Assembly (NCBI GenBank): GCA_023213315.1
Contig: JAKCPI010010729.1
Coordinates: 1-64,000, forward strand
DNA: 64,000 bases
Source: Euborellia annulipes
Lineage: Eukaryota > Arthropoda > Insecta > Dermaptera > Anisolabididae
Direction of reading: 5' to 3'
Shown piece after piece: positions 10,203 through 20,399 of this stretch. A model generated the notes under the pieces. That model searched no databases, was not told the origin of the DNA, and saw nothing but the letters and a program-made list of their open reading frames with translations. Both the position numbers and the translations under genes were made by a program. The first letter of the stretch is position 1, and each line of letters starts with the position of its first letter.

Positions 10203-10423
10203 TCCTCCCCCTTCGTTCTTGAGATATTTTGATCATAGACACACACAGAGAGATTATGTCGCGAAAACCACTTTTTACTTTCTCTTACCCTATATATGAA
10301 ATATATAGTTTGGATTTAGAGGACCTCAAATCTATCAAAATCTCGACATCGAATTTTTGACATGAATCCAATACCGGTATTTTTTCTATATTTATATTAA
10401 CATATATAGAGGTAAGAGAAAGT
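10203..10423 (-). mobile_element. HP element copy 5, A-end fragment with inserted half hairpin
   Basis: The A-proximal third of an HP element reads B to A (TTCGTTCTTGAGATATTTTG ... TCGACATCGAATTTTTGACA ... GGTAAGAGAAAGT). A 32-base block (10277-10308, ACTTTCTCTTACCCTATATA and following) interrupts the usual CCACTTTTTTGGATTC junction. That block is itself the outer part of hairpin A, so an A end has been copied or transposed into the body. Confidence 0.75.
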
Positions 10424-10716
10424 AAAAAATGAAAAAGTTACATAATCTTAAAAAAAATGTTAAAAAGGCATAAGAATAAAATTTTAATTTAAATATTGAT
10501 AAAAAATCATTCTTTCTAACCGTATATTCAACATAATTATACCTCTTAAGACAGAGGAGTCATTCAATCCGCTTAACTTTTTCGTGCTTGCCTCCCTAAC
10601 CGGCCACTATAGACACATTGATTTGTAAGACGTTGTTGTCACGTCAAAAACAATCAATTTTAATCAAAATTAAGAGAAAATAAAAAAAACAATACGACAA
10701 AAAAACATCGTGTGTC

Positions 10717-10771
10717 TATAATCGAAAGTTGTGTGTTCTGTGATTTTGTTTGGTCACATCGGATATTTTTA
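10717..10771. mobile_element. Degenerate solo hairpin B
   Basis: ATCGAAAGTTGTGTGTTCTG followed by GGTCACATCGGATATTTTT matches the right half of hairpin B with several substitutions. No HP body is attached. Confidence 0.55.
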
Positions 10772-11153
10772 GGCGGCGTCTTGGAAAAAAATCCAAGGCA
10801 GAATTCTATTGCATGTTTCGAGTAAATGCCAACTGAGAATGAAGATATTAAATTATTAAAGAGGTCTAGAGGGTACGCCCTTTTGACTTAATAATAATAA
10901 TCGTTGTATTACTTACACAAAAAGAAACTCTATTCATAGTACCGGTAACAGAAATTGCTTTCTTACCTGAAACAAAAGAAAAAAATTTTTAAAAAAATTA
11001 AATTTTATTTATATATATAGGGCAGAAATTGTGCCAATCCAAAAAGGAAAGGTATTTTAATATTGAAATTTTAAGAGATTGATTTTATTCCTCAATTAAA
11101 TTGTCTTTTACAGATAGAAGCCTAATTGCATTACAATAATAATAATAATTAAA

Positions 11154-11215
11154 AATCTGGTGTGACTGTCGCACTGTACACAATCCAATACTTTCTTTCT
11201 CTATATATTCTGGTA
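11154..11215 (-). mobile_element. HP element copy 6, internally deleted mini-copy
   Basis: The outer half of hairpin B (AAAAATCTGGTGTGACTGTC) is joined within a few bases to the A-end phrase ATCCAATACTTTCTTTCTCT. This leaves only the two element termini. It shows that end sequences can persist or move without the body. Confidence 0.7.
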
Positions 11216-11259
11216 AAGTGGATATCAATTATCAATAATCGGGTCCATACATAAAAATA

Positions 11260-11305
11260 AAAAAAAAATTATGTAGCTTCTATAGAAGCTACATAATTTT
11301 TTTTT
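11260..11305. repeat. Perfect 46-bp palindrome
   Basis: The sequence reads the same on both strands with no spacer: an A tract, then ATTATGTAGCTTCTA joined to its exact complement and a T tract. Related but diverged sequence (TTTTGTAGGGGCTACAGAAG) lies in the opposite arm of the surrounding 0.8-kb palindrome. Confidence 0.95.
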
Positions 11306-11862
11306 GATTAATATATTGGTTTTCTATAGAAACAATCAACAAAAAAAATCTTCTCTTAGGTAAGCTCACAGATTCGAGGTAGAATAAGGATGGATATTTC
11401 AAAATATAACCTATACATAAGACAAACATTTTTTGGCCAAAAAATTTAATAAAAAATTTTCTCTTATCTATACTGGTATATCGAAATTTCTATCCTTAGC
11501 TGAGAGTATACATAAGAGAAGATTTTACTGTTTTGAGATCCTAATCTTAAGAAAATATGGAAAATTAATGTATTGGTTTTGTAGGGGCTACAGAAGTTTT
11601 TAATAATTAAAATTTTTATTTATGGGCCCGGTTTCAGAGCAACATATATTAGTGATAATTAATATCGCACCTTAGGAAAGAGACTGTGCCGAATCAAATT
11701 TTTAATTATTGTTATTACTGTAATCCAATTAGGCCTGTATCTGTAAAAGACAATTTAATTGAGGAATGAATTTTCAAGGTAAAATAATTTTTTTAATATT
11801 AATATATTTTGAAATTGGCACAATTTTTTTCCAAGGCAGATTTCCCATATTATCTGTCTGTC

Positions 11863-12080
11863 CATAGGCGTAGCCAGAAACTTTTTATGGGGGGGGGGGG
11901 TTCAAGAAAATTTTTTTCAAAAATTTAAGATTATTTTGTTTTTTTTTTTAGCTTGAGGAAATTATTATATTTTACTTCCTCTTACCCTTATAGAGCTTAA
12001 ATATCTAGTCATGGCTTGGGTCCCATGGGGGAGGGGGGTTTGAACCTCCAACCCCCCCCCCCCCTCTGGCTACGCCTATG
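11863..12080. mobile_element. hAT-type MITE, GCGTAGCC family
   Basis: Ends are CATAGGCGTAGCCAGA and its inverted copy TCTGGCTACGCCTATG. Flanking octamers are TGTCTGTC (11855-11862) and TGTCTGCC (12081-12088), a 7/8 match consistent with an aged hAT duplication. Inside are G and C homopolymers and CTTGGGTCCCATGGGGG. The same family occurs at 46501-46578 and forms the right end of the mosaic at 13759-14043. Confidence 0.88.
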
Positions 12081-13245
12081 TGTCTGCCCATAATAAATAT
12101 TAAAACTATGGAAGGATTCTATATTTTTCTCAAGTAGTTATTTTTGATTTTATTAAATAGGTGAGTTCTTGGCAAGGCTTTTAATTATAATAAAAGGGTT
12201 TAGGTTCGAAGCCTCAACCAAACATATCTATACCACCCTAAATATAAGTATATAAATAAATGTGAATAGCCAGTTATCGTTTATATGAATATTTTAAATG
12301 GTTCAGATCCTTTTTCTTGATCAAAATAAAAGTTTGCTCTGTTTGACTTTAAATAAAATAAATTATGAATCAAAAAAAAAAAAGAAATTCACAACTCGAT
12401 GAATATATAATATAATAATTTAAAATAAAAATATATTCATAGAATTGAATAAGCTTAAAAGAGAAAAAAATCAAATTGGCACATTTATTAAATTTTTTTT
12501 TATTCACTGGCCGATTGAGTGAAATGAATGTGTATGTGTGTTTGAGAAAATCTATCTGTATTGTGTTAGTGTGTGTGTGTGTGCTTCGCCTGATAAACAT
12601 ATTCAAATCAAGTTAACGCAGTTTTCCTGCCGGCTGGACAGATTCCAGTCACGGCTTTCGGGCTTCGTTAGCTTGTTTAAACATAGCTAAAGAGAGAGAG
12701 AGAGAGAGAGGGGGAGGGTGGTGTGGATGTGTGTGTGTGTGTTTTGGGATGTTGGATACTTTCCCCACTACCATCCAAAATTCCAAATTTCCTTTCCTTG
12801 TTTTTTTCTCGTGCAATGAATGAGGGAGTCCCCCCTTTTTTTATGAATAGGAGTGCGTGGGTGTCTTTATGAATGAATGAATGTGAAACTCTAATATAGC
12901 CTCAAGCATACGTTGATAGATCATAGAAACACAAACGAACCGGTTCGGTAAACCGTTTCGCAATGTCAGGGTCGTGAGAGTAGCATTAGGCAAAAATAAA
13001 ATGAATTTGCTATCAAATAGAAATCGAAAAAATACGAAAAGTAATTCTAAAAGCGATTAATAAAGTCTGGGCAAAAGGAAGTCTTCCAAGCAACATTTTT
13101 TTTTAGCTCAAATACGAGGATGACATATTTTCCTTCACAGAAATGTGTGCTTAAAAACACAAAATATTAATATAGAAATTCATTTAAAATCGTCCAATAC
13201 AGAAAAATTAATTATAAGTGGGGGATAAAGCGGAAAGTGGCTAAT
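12081..13245. other. Unassigned interval with microsatellites
   Basis: The interval holds GT runs at 12569-12583 and 12731-12742, an AG run at 12690-12710 and GAAT/TGAA tetramers near 12870. Between them, 12610-12780 and 12900-12980 are less AT-rich and unique in this window. GGTTCGAAGCC at 12202-12212 looks like a box-B but lacks a convincing tRNA-like head. I see no exon structure. Confidence 0.6.
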
Positions 13246-13408
13246 AAAAAAATCTGGTGTGACTTCTCTTAACTTCGGTATCTGAGAGTTGTGTTCTGAG
13301 CTTGTCACACCAGTTTTTTGGTGTCGTAATATATATTTAATTTCCAGTAGTTCGGTACATTAGAATTCAAGATAGAAAATTTATAAACATAATAAAATAT
13401 TTATCCGC

Positions 13409-13441
13409 GCCCTAGGATAAGGGTAGTCTACCCGCCGGGAA
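13409..13441 (+). mobile_element. Fragment of tRNA-like repeat (SINE-C)
   Basis: CGCGCCCTAGGATAAGGGTA, then GTCTACCCGCCGGG, matches the head of the tRNA-like unit in the palindrome at 39728-39994 (GCGCCCTATGATAAGGGTAG). Only the first 33 bases are present. Confidence 0.6.
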
Positions 13442-13758
13442 AAATATTCTCAAGAACGAAAAGTGCTAGGAGGTTGAAATTATATACTATATATAAGTTA
13501 GATACCCCCTTGAGAAGTGACACGAAGATTTTGATCAAAATGGGTCAAAGAAAACTAGTACTTTACTGATGCACTTTTTCAGTTTTTTTTTTTTCGATTT
13601 TGTCAAAATTCGCTCTAACAATTTGGTTAAAATTCATAAATCAATTATTTTTTAGATGCTCTTTAAAATGTATATTCTCATTTTGTCATTGAAAACTTCT
13701 GAAGACCTCTTTACTCTTGTACTTCATAGGAGAGATAGGAGAAAAGGTTGCTATGGTA

Positions 13759-14043
13759 CAGTGGCGGATCCAGAGGTGTTTCTCGGGGGGGGGGGGGGGG
13801 GTAATTTGGTGTGACTGGTCCCCCAATTTTTTCTTAATTTCGGCAATTTAAAGGCGCATTCTGTACTTGTTTGCCAGAATAAAAATACAAATCAAATTTT
13901 TAACTATTTATTTTTAAAATTTTACATTAAAAATAAACTTTTTTCCGAAAAAAAAGTATTTTTTTTTTAAATCCATGGCTTGGGTCCCATGGGGGGGGGG
14001 AGGTTTGAACCCCCAAACCCCCCCCCCCTTGGCTACGCCTATG
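13759..14043. mobile_element. Chimeric hAT-type MITE
   Basis: The left end (CAGTGGCGGATCCAGAGG, then a G homopolymer and ATTTCGGCAATTTAAAGGCG) belongs to the GCGGATCC family. The right end (CCCATGGGGG ... TTGGCTACGCCTATG) belongs to the GCGTAGCC family. Flanking octamers CTATGGTA and CCACTTTC do not match, so recombination between two MITEs, rather than transposition of a unit, is the simpler reading. Confidence 0.75.
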
Positions 14044-14082
14044 CCACTTTCTATATATTAATCTATATAAGAGAAAGTAAAA

Positions 14083-14770
14083 ATATTTGTTGGTAATTTG
14101 TAGAGATAGAGAAAGTAGTTTAAACTAAACATCTCTATTAGAACACCTTTCACAAAAAATCACAAAATTTGACATTGCAAACTCTATAATTAAATTATTT
14201 ATCCCAATTTATGACTGAACCTTGTAGAATGTAGTAAATAATCAAAAAATATTTATTCCAATTTAAAAAAAAAAGCAGCTTGTTTGAAAGGAAACAAGAG
14301 CCGAGGGCGATCTGGGTGAATTATGACCAAGCCGAGAATCGAACAACGAACCCACATCGTAAAGCTCAACCAAAGAGAGAAAGAGAGAGATGAGCGCCAA
14401 TTTGGGGTGGGGGACAAGAGAACAACTTGAATTTAACTTGGAAGAAGAAGGAAGACACGAACAGAGTGCGACTTTATGCCGTTGTAAATTCATTGGTAGG
14501 AAAGGGAATGGATGAGGGAAGGAAACCATCTTCTAATTGTCCACCCACTCATTCAATCAACACCTTCAAATGGGTTGTAAATCTCTTCTCTAGCTCGCCA
14601 TGATTATAGATTTTTTTTTTTTTGTTGTCCCAGTCCAAGTCTTAAAATATAATTTTTTTTTATAGTTTAAGAAAATTAAGCTTCATTCAATTTGTGGTAA
14701 TAATTAGCATGTGGTAAGGATTTTTCAATTAAAATTTGTTTTTATTTAAATAAAATTTGTTACAAAATAT
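14083..14770. other. Unassigned interval
   Basis: The interval includes a less AT-rich unique segment (14270-14600) with an open minus-strand frame of 88 codons that is Ser/Pro/Leu-rich and shows no domain. GTTCG and GTTCGATTC can be read on the minus strand near 14330-14350, but no tRNA fold is convincing. Confidence 0.4.
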
Positions 14771-14771
14771 T

Positions 14772-15293
14772 AAAAATCTAGTGTGACTGGTGTGTGTGCG
14801 TGTTTGAATGGGAAAAAAGGGTGTGTTTAAAAAAAAATCTGATGTGACTGTCGGACAGCTGTGCTTGTCACACCAGATTTTTCGTGTTGACATATATTTA
14901 GTTTCCGCCGATATATTAGGATTCAAGATGTATGGTAAAATTAATAAGTAGTGGGAATATATATTTTGTTATCATGGCAACCATTTAGCCTATCTCTCCT
15001 ATGAAGTACAAGAGTAAAGTCGTCTTCAGGAGATTTCAATGGGAAAATGAGAATATTCATTTTAAAGAACATCTAAAAAATAATTGATTTTTGAAATTTT
15101 ATCAAAATCGTTGAAGCGAATTTTGATTCACAGACAGACACAGAGACAGACCATGTCGCGAAAACCACTTTTTTGGATTCAGGGGGACTTCAAAACGTGT
15201 ATATCCGTCAAAATCTCAACATCGAATTTTTTACATGATCGCAATACTTTCTCTATATATTTCATATACCAGGTATAGAGTAAGAGAAAGTAA
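14772..15293 (-). mobile_element. HP element copy 8 (B to A, internal deletion)
   Basis: Two partial B ends lie in tandem (14772-14790 and 14838-14885), then a body reading B to A, then hairpin A (about 15245-15291). The body jumps from the GTTGAAGCGAATTTTG region directly to ATTCACAGACAGACA, deleting roughly 200 bp including the ACTAGTACT block. The break lies at a short shared ATT, which suggests deletion by microhomology. Confidence 0.85.
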
Positions 15294-15960
15294 AATGGCT
15301 ACGAGGTTGAAATTTGATATTTAACTTAGGCCCCTCTGGCATGGAAAAAGAAACTTTTGAATAAAATTAGCCAAAGAGTAGCCTACTAGTACTGTATTAA
15401 TATTTTTTTTTATCTCATTCACACTCACACTCACACACACATTCACACAGTCTTTTCGGCAACTCTGGCCATTTAAGAATTTATACGATAACCGTTGTAA
15501 TTAATAAATGTATTTGGGGTTCAGGCATTTCTATTTAAGCCATCTGGTATCCAAATGGCTTAAATAAAATCATCGGACTGCCTGGGTCCGAACCCGCGAC
15601 GTTTGGTATAGGAGGTAGGTACGCTACCTACTACGCCAAACTCGGGGGCTACTGTATTAATATATAAGTTTTTAGTTTTATTCAGTTTTCTCAAAATCGG
15701 TTCTAACAATTTTGATTAAAATGCATAAATCAATAATTTTTTAAGTGTTCTTTAAAACCTATTCTCATATTCTCTCCAAAATAGTTTGAAGCACACTTTA
15801 CTCATGTTCATAGGTAATAAGAGAAATAGTTTCTATGTTTTTATCACTTGGGTAAACCACTATCGGAAAATAAAAATCTGAGGTGAAAAGAAGAGAACAC
15901 AACTTTCGAAGGTAAGAAAAAGTTGTATGATAAGTTACACTATATTTAAAAAAAAAATGT
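15294..15960 (+). mobile_element. HP element copy 9 (A to B, diverged, 5' truncated)
   Basis: This diverged body copy starts inside the element (GGCTACGAGGTTGAAATTTG), passes the ACTAGTACTGTATTAATAT block and ends in a decayed hairpin B (15880-15950, AACACAACTTTCGAAGG). It is split by a SINE-A copy. It abuts the A end of copy 8, so the two HP elements are neighbours in tandem. Confidence 0.75.
15404..15650 (-). mobile_element. SINE-A copy 1 (tRNA-derived)
   Basis: On the minus strand the head reads AGTTTGGCGTAGTAGGTAGC (box-A region) and CGCGGGTTCGGACCCAGGCA (box-B GGTTCGGACCC). It continues with GTCCGATGATTTTATTTAAG and GAGTTGCCGAAAAGACTGTG, and ends in a TGTGAG-rich tail and an A tract. 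Flanks are the 13-bp direct repeat ACTGTATTAATAT (15391-15403 and 15651-15663). Pol III-driven, LINE-dependent mobility is inferred from the family type. Confidence 0.93.
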
Positions 15961-15963
15961 AAT

Positions 15964-16542
15964 CATTATTTGGAAAAGTGAAGTGGAAACGGATTCGAAA
16001 TAAGAATTCCCTGGACACACAGAATATCTAAAATTTTGGGTTGATCCGGAACAGAAACCCAGAGTAGGAACAGAAACCAAAAAAAGATATTAAAAGAGAG
16101 AGCAAGAAAAAAAATAAAAAACATTTTATTATTAAGTAAATTATCATCTGTATGTCATTTGGGTGTTTTCCCTTTTTGTTTTATGCCCCATCCCCTTCCA
16201 AGGACGACCACCTGCGAGTTCATTCCTTGCATTCTTATTGTTTCATTTTTTTTTTTTTTTTTTTTTCTAAAAGTATTTTTCATTAAAACTGAAGCTTTTA
16301 AAGATTAAAATTTTTTTTTTTTACAAATAATATATTAAAGATTAGAACTTAATTGAAACTGACATTAAGAATTGCAAATATAAAACCTAAATTATTTAGA
16401 AATTTTATTAAAAGCCTAGTCTTTTTATTATAAAGAATTTTATCTTTATTTATTATTATTGTAAAAAAAAAATTAAAGAGTTGAATAAATTTTTAAGACT
16501 TATATGGAAGCCATTTTAAAATTGCTACTTATACTTGGGTTA
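15964..16542. other. AT-rich stretch, nothing recognised
   Basis: The interval includes a T tract of about 20 bases near 16250 and runs of A/T. It contains no repeat shared with the rest of the window and no gene. Confidence 0.6.
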
Positions 16543-17115
16543 AACGCTGTTGTGGTAGGCCTAAGCATAAAACCGACCGACTAAAATTATTTTTATTTTA
16601 AAGCTATAAATAACAAATTTTATAATCCAAAGAATTCACTGTTGGCTAAATAAATAACACTAGGTTAAGTTTCAAAATGTTATTTTTAGCTTATGCTCAT
16701 TTCGACGTTAACACATCATCTTCAGAGCTATGACACATTGGAAGATGATGTGTTAACGTCGAAATCTTCCTATGTGTCATACAAAGCTCTGAAGATGATG
16801 TGTTAACGTCGAAATGAGCATAAGCTAAAAATAACATTTTGAAACTTAACCTAGAGTTATTTATTTAGCCAGCAGTGAATTCTTTGGAATATAAAATTTG
16901 TTATTTATGGATTTAAAATAAAAATAATTTTAGTCGGTCGGTTTTATGCTTAGGCCTAACACATCATCTTCAGAGCTTTGTATGACACATAGGAAGATTT
17001 CAACGTTAACACATCATCTTACTATGTGTCATAGCTCTGAAGATGATGTGTTAAAATGTGAGTCGAAATGTGCATAAGTTAAAAATAAAAATCTTTTGGA
17101 ACTTAACCTAGTGTT
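16543..17115. mobile_element. Compound palindrome carrying CTGAAGATGATG motifs
   Basis: The left arm (16543-16735) and right arm (about 16785-16962) are inverted copies containing GACCGACTAAAATTATTTTT, GAATTCACTG and TTATGCTCATTTCGACG. The centre holds smaller inverted repeats of GATGATGTGTTAACGTCG. A third, partial unit follows at 16963-17115 with its own inverted pair (ATGACACATAGGAAGAT against CTATGTGTCATAG). The boundary phrase GGAACTTAACCTAGTGTTAT repeats that of the right arm. The motif CTGAAGA-GATG..CGTC-GAAA at 16789-16814 is listed separately. Confidence 0.8.
16786..16820 (+). ncRNA. Hammerhead-like motif (degenerate)
   Basis: CTGAAGA (16789-16795) is followed by one unpaired base, a GATG/CGTC stem and GAAA (16811-16814). 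The expected palindromic ACGT after GAAA is not present (ATGAGC instead), so self-cleavage is unlikely. Inverted copies lie in the other arm. Confidence 0.25.
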
Positions 17116-17989
17116 ATTTATTTATCTAATTAAATTTAAGACATTAAATATATATAAAAATATAGTTCGGTAAATTTAATAAATTTATTTAAATATATAG
17201 TTCATCGGACTGAGATCTAAACGCCGTCAATATTTTTAATGTTTTGGAGAAGGGGGAGGGAAGGGAATAATTAGAATAAAGGTAATGATGGAATAATGCC
17301 TTTAATGAACAAACATATAAAATTATATTTTAATAGCGAAGTATAAGCTTGCTGTTTTCTTTTCCCTTGGAGACTAAAATTTTTCCTAGTTTCATCAAAA
17401 ACATAGACCTATATATTTATTTCCACACAGTTGGTAGCGGATAATAAATTTGGATTTAAGCTTTTTAGATTCAATTTTTATTAATCTCTTATTTTCTAAT
17501 ATAAATAAATGGTGTAATAAATAACGCTTTCATTTATGAGTAATTTTCAGAGGGATTTGCTGCACAAATCCCTTTTTTTTATTACATTATTTGTCATTTG
17601 ATATCAACTTTAAGATAAATTTTTTCATAACTTTTTTTTTTTTAGAAAGTTTTATCACTTTACATCTAAAAGACCGCGTGTCCTCTCTCATTTTTTTAAA
17701 TAATGACCCTAAGTCAAGATCAGCTAATCAGTGTCAAAGATTATTTACCTGAATAAATAGTAGTCCATTTTTAGAATGAGAAACCACTAGAGTGTTTAAA
17801 ATTCAATTGAAAATAGCGAAATAAATTTTTTGGGATTAAAACCACCCCTGTGGATTTATTGGTGGAGTTATTTCAATTATTCATACTACAGAGAAGTGAT
17901 TTTAGCGAAGCAATAAGCTATCAGTTGATTAAAAAAAAAGGAAATAAAAAGGGTGCGTCAGGAGAGCGGAACAATTTTACAGATATACA
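17116..17989. other. Unassigned AT-rich interval
   Basis: A copy of the phrase ATATTTTAATAGCGAAGT occurs at 17325-17342, shared with the left edge of the element at 1209. A short CAGAGGGATTTG..CAAATCCCT inverted pair lies near 17548-17573. Nothing else is recognised. Confidence 0.45.
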
Positions 17990-18575
17990 GGTATATTCTC
18001 TAAGCGTTAACTTTTAACATTTGGAATAGCTCTAAACGTTAACTTTTAAACATCTGGAATCAGCATTAATTCATTTTAACACCTCCTTGCCTCATTCTGT
18101 AAGCAAAAACTTTAATGCCAAAGTGTTAACAGTAAGCCAATAATGTTAAAAATTAATGTTAGTGGATCCCTTTAATATTTTAACGGCGTATTTAATGCAT
18201 CAAAATAGTGTCTTTAACTAAAAAGTAAGGTTATGATTTTGACAGCTTTGAAATAAAAGCAACATGTTAACGTTGCTGTTAAAACTTGATTTAGAGAATA
18301 GCATTGTCAGATAGGCCTATGAGAATAACAAATCAAGTTAGTAATTCACATGCTCGAAAGGTTAACGAGGGTGTAAAAACACGAAAAAGCACAAACAGCT
18401 ATCTTCATATGGATCGTTAACACCTGGTGTTAAGAAGTAAAATGTTAACGTAGCTGTTAAAAATTGGTTTAGAGATTAGCATTTTTTTAATGCTAATGTT
18501 AATACTTTACTTTTTAATACATAATTTATGATGTTAAATTTTAACGCCTATTTTTAGAAAATATTCTGTTGGGGA
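17990..18575. mobile_element. Possible MITE rich in GTTAAC
   Basis: The left side reads TATTCTCTAAGCGTTAAC and the right side, inverted, has ATATTTTCTAAAAATAGGCG and GTTAAAATTTAACAT, a diverged inverted pair. GTTAAC or TGTTAACG recurs many times. One internal block (ATGTTAACGTTGCTGTTAAA ... TTTAGAGAATAGCATT) is repeated directly near 18440. The GTTAACGTCG phrase links it loosely to the 16.7-kb palindrome and to 18775. There are no coding frames of note. Confidence 0.45.
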
Positions 18576-19328
18576 GGGAAAAAATATGGTTTCTAATTGT
18601 TGTTGTTATTTTTTGAGAAAATTTGATAGGAGGGTTTGCCACCTACCCAATACTGAAAACCAGCTGTGTGGGTAGGATTAAATATATGATATAAAAAATA
18701 AATAACTATAAGCAAGAAAAATAATAAATTTAATTTTTTTAATAATTATATTTAATGATCACGTATCAAATTATGTTAACGTCGAGATGATTATATATTA
18801 AGAAAATTTTTTAACACTCGCACTCAATAATTTAGAAGAATCCTTTCATGTCTTATTTAATTTTTTTTATATGTATTTAGGATGGGGGGGGGGATAAATA
18901 ATAATCGTATAAAATTTTTCAATAGTTAAAAATAGAAATGAATAAGACAACCTCTAATTTATTTTTTGCATGCTCAATGATATTTTTTTTTTTTTTTTTT
19001 TTTGAAATCCAGATGAATATTTTAAATTGAAATATTCTATTTTAGATGTTTTTATTTTTGCCATTTGAACCCTTTTACAAGAAGAGCTATAAATTATAAT
19101 AATATCTCTTTTTTATTTTTAACACTTTTCATTTCGTTAATAATTCATCATCTATACTTAAATTGTGGAAGGTAAAGAATTTTTTTTATTTCTTGTCAAA
19201 CTTTTTTTTTCTTTTTATGTTTATCCTTTAATGCTGCTCCTTTCACTATTGTATGAAAATTTTATTAAGAAACAACGTTAGCTTTTAAAAATATAGTTCT
19301 TTAGTTTATATACTAGATAGGCTACTAG

Positions 19329-19356
<28 letters not shown>
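19329..19356. repeat. (AT)n microsatellite
   Basis: This is an AT dinucleotide run of about 14 units. Long T tracts at 18980-19003 and an A tract at 19397-19413 lie nearby. The stretch 18576-19494 has no other recognised content. Confidence 0.9.
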
Positions 19357-19359
<3 letters not shown>

Positions 19360-19494
19360 AAAAAGTCCTTAAGCAAAAAAGTCAACTTTTTTAGAAAAAA
19401 AAAAAAAAAAAAATTTGGTAGATAAGTATCGATAATAAATTTAATATTTATTTCACTTACTAGGGAACTTATTAATTTCAATTTCATTATTGTT

Positions 19495-19890
19495 AAAAAT
19501 CTGGTGTGATAATCGCACAGCACACAACTTTCTCTTAACTTTAGTAATAGAAAGTTGTGTTCTATGCTTGTCACACCAGATTTTTTATGTCGACATACAT
19601 TTAGTTCCAGCGATATATTAGAATTAAAGATGGAAAATTTATTAACATGAGAAAATATTTATATTTTAGTTACATGATAACCATTTCTCCCCCATCTTTT
19701 CTATGAAGTTTACAAGACTAAAGTGGTTCTCAATTGTAAGAACCGTTTTTGAGAAAATCGAAAAAACTGAAAAAGTACATCAGTAAAGTACTTGGTACAT
19801 TTTTGGCCAATTTTGTTCAAAAACTTCGTGTAACTAAATAGCTAACTTAAATAGAAAATTTCAACCTCCTAGGTATTTTTGGTCTTGTGA
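19495..19890 (-). mobile_element. HP element copy 10 (B to A, A end missing)
   Basis: The copy opens with a complete hairpin B (19495-19585, ATCTGGTGTGATAATCGCAC pairing with GCTTGTCACACCAGAT). The body continues through TTATGTCGACATACATTTAG, AAAGTACATCAGTAAAGTAC and TTTCAACCTCCTAGG, then fades near 19890 before hairpin A. Substitutions are scattered, indicating an older copy. Confidence 0.85.
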
Positions 19891-20003
19891 AAAAATAATT
19901 ACAAATTTTCATATTAATATTAAATTTAAAATGTAATAAATAGAAATAGCCCCCCCCCTCCCCTATACAGTATATGTAGTGAACATAAAAATTTTTTCCA
20001 CCT

Positions 20004-20063
20004 AGTCGAGTACAGGGAGTGGATATATCAACAGTCCACTATCCACTGACTGTACTCAACTAG
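20004..20063. repeat. Short imperfect palindrome
   Basis: CTAGTCGAGTACAGGGAGTGG is matched in inverted form by CCACTGACTGTACTCAACTA with a spacer of about 15 bp. It could form a stem of roughly 20 bp. No element is identified. Confidence 0.6.
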
Positions 20064-20096
20064 TTGGTTTGTTTTATATTAGTGAATTTTCTAAAT

Positions 20097-20180
20097 CAGT
20101 GGTTTCCAAACTTTATGTTACCACGCCTCTCTTAAAAATATTTAATCTTATAACGACTCCCCCCCCTCCCAGTTTATAAA
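20097..20180 (+). mobile_element. Single hAT-like terminus
   Basis: CAGTGGTTTCCAAACTTTAT followed by a C-rich stretch resembles ends of Charlie-type hAT elements. The partner end is missing. Confidence 0.4.
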
Positions 20181-20324
20181 ATAATACATACATGAAAAAT
20201 TTTATTGCTAAAAAATATATTAATACAAACAAACTATTATTAATTATTTTATTATATATAGGCCTAATTGAAAAATTTTTTGTTCCCTACATATATGATT
20301 GTATGCCTATATTGTCAGCGAGCA

Positions 20325-20365
20325 AACTCTGAGGATGGTCTTAACCAAGACCGAAACGTCAGCAA
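20325..20365 (+). ncRNA. Hammerhead-like motif
   Basis: CTGAGGA (20329-20335) is followed by one base, a perfect 6-bp stem GGTCTT/AAGACC (20337-20342 with 20347-20352) and GAAACGTC (20353-20360). CTGANGA and GAAA are the invariant parts of the hammerhead core, and ACGTC would supply a minimal palindromic helix III plus the cleavage base C. Helix I is weak here (two pairs), and the extra base before stem II departs from the canonical fold. Confidence 0.35.
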
Positions 20366-20399
20366 GGAGGGCCTAGTAAATGAAATATATTTAGCTGCC

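Larger units (their letters stand above)
11025..11832. mobile_element. Large palindromic element (about 0.8 kb)
   Basis: The left arm (11025-11157, including ATTGTGCCAAT, CAATTAAATTGTCTTTTACA and CCTAATTGCATTACA) is matched in inverted form by 11690-11832. A second inner block (CGGGTCCATACATAAAAAT at 11240) pairs with TTTATGGGCCCG near 11620. An HP fragment sits in the left arm at 11154-11215. The arms have diverged moderately, so the palindrome is older than that insertion. It has no coding capacity. Confidence 0.75.
13246..14082. mobile_element. HP element mosaic (copies 7a and 7b)
   Basis: Hairpin B and the first part of the body read B to A at 13246-13408. A 33-base tRNA-like fragment follows (13409-13441). 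Then a body segment reads A to B at 13442-13756 (with the ACTAGTACTTTACTGATGCA block near 13553) and stops at GGTTGCTATGGTA. After the chimeric MITE (13759-14043), an A-type hairpin closes the cluster (14046-14080). The arrangement needs at least two HP copies in opposite orientation plus two later insertions. Confidence 0.75.

Noticed and set aside
12160..12235. Possible tRNA-derived sequence around GGTTCGAAGCC
   Set aside because: The box-B-like word is present, but no box-A at the right spacing and no stems could be found.
14290..14370. Possible minus-strand tRNA with GTTCGATTCTCGG
   Set aside because: Two competing GTTCG words and no consistent D or anticodon stems.
16543..17115. Alternating repeats as a CRISPR array
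   Set aside because: The repeats are inverted and palindromic without regular unique spacers, and the DNA is clearly eukaryotic in character.
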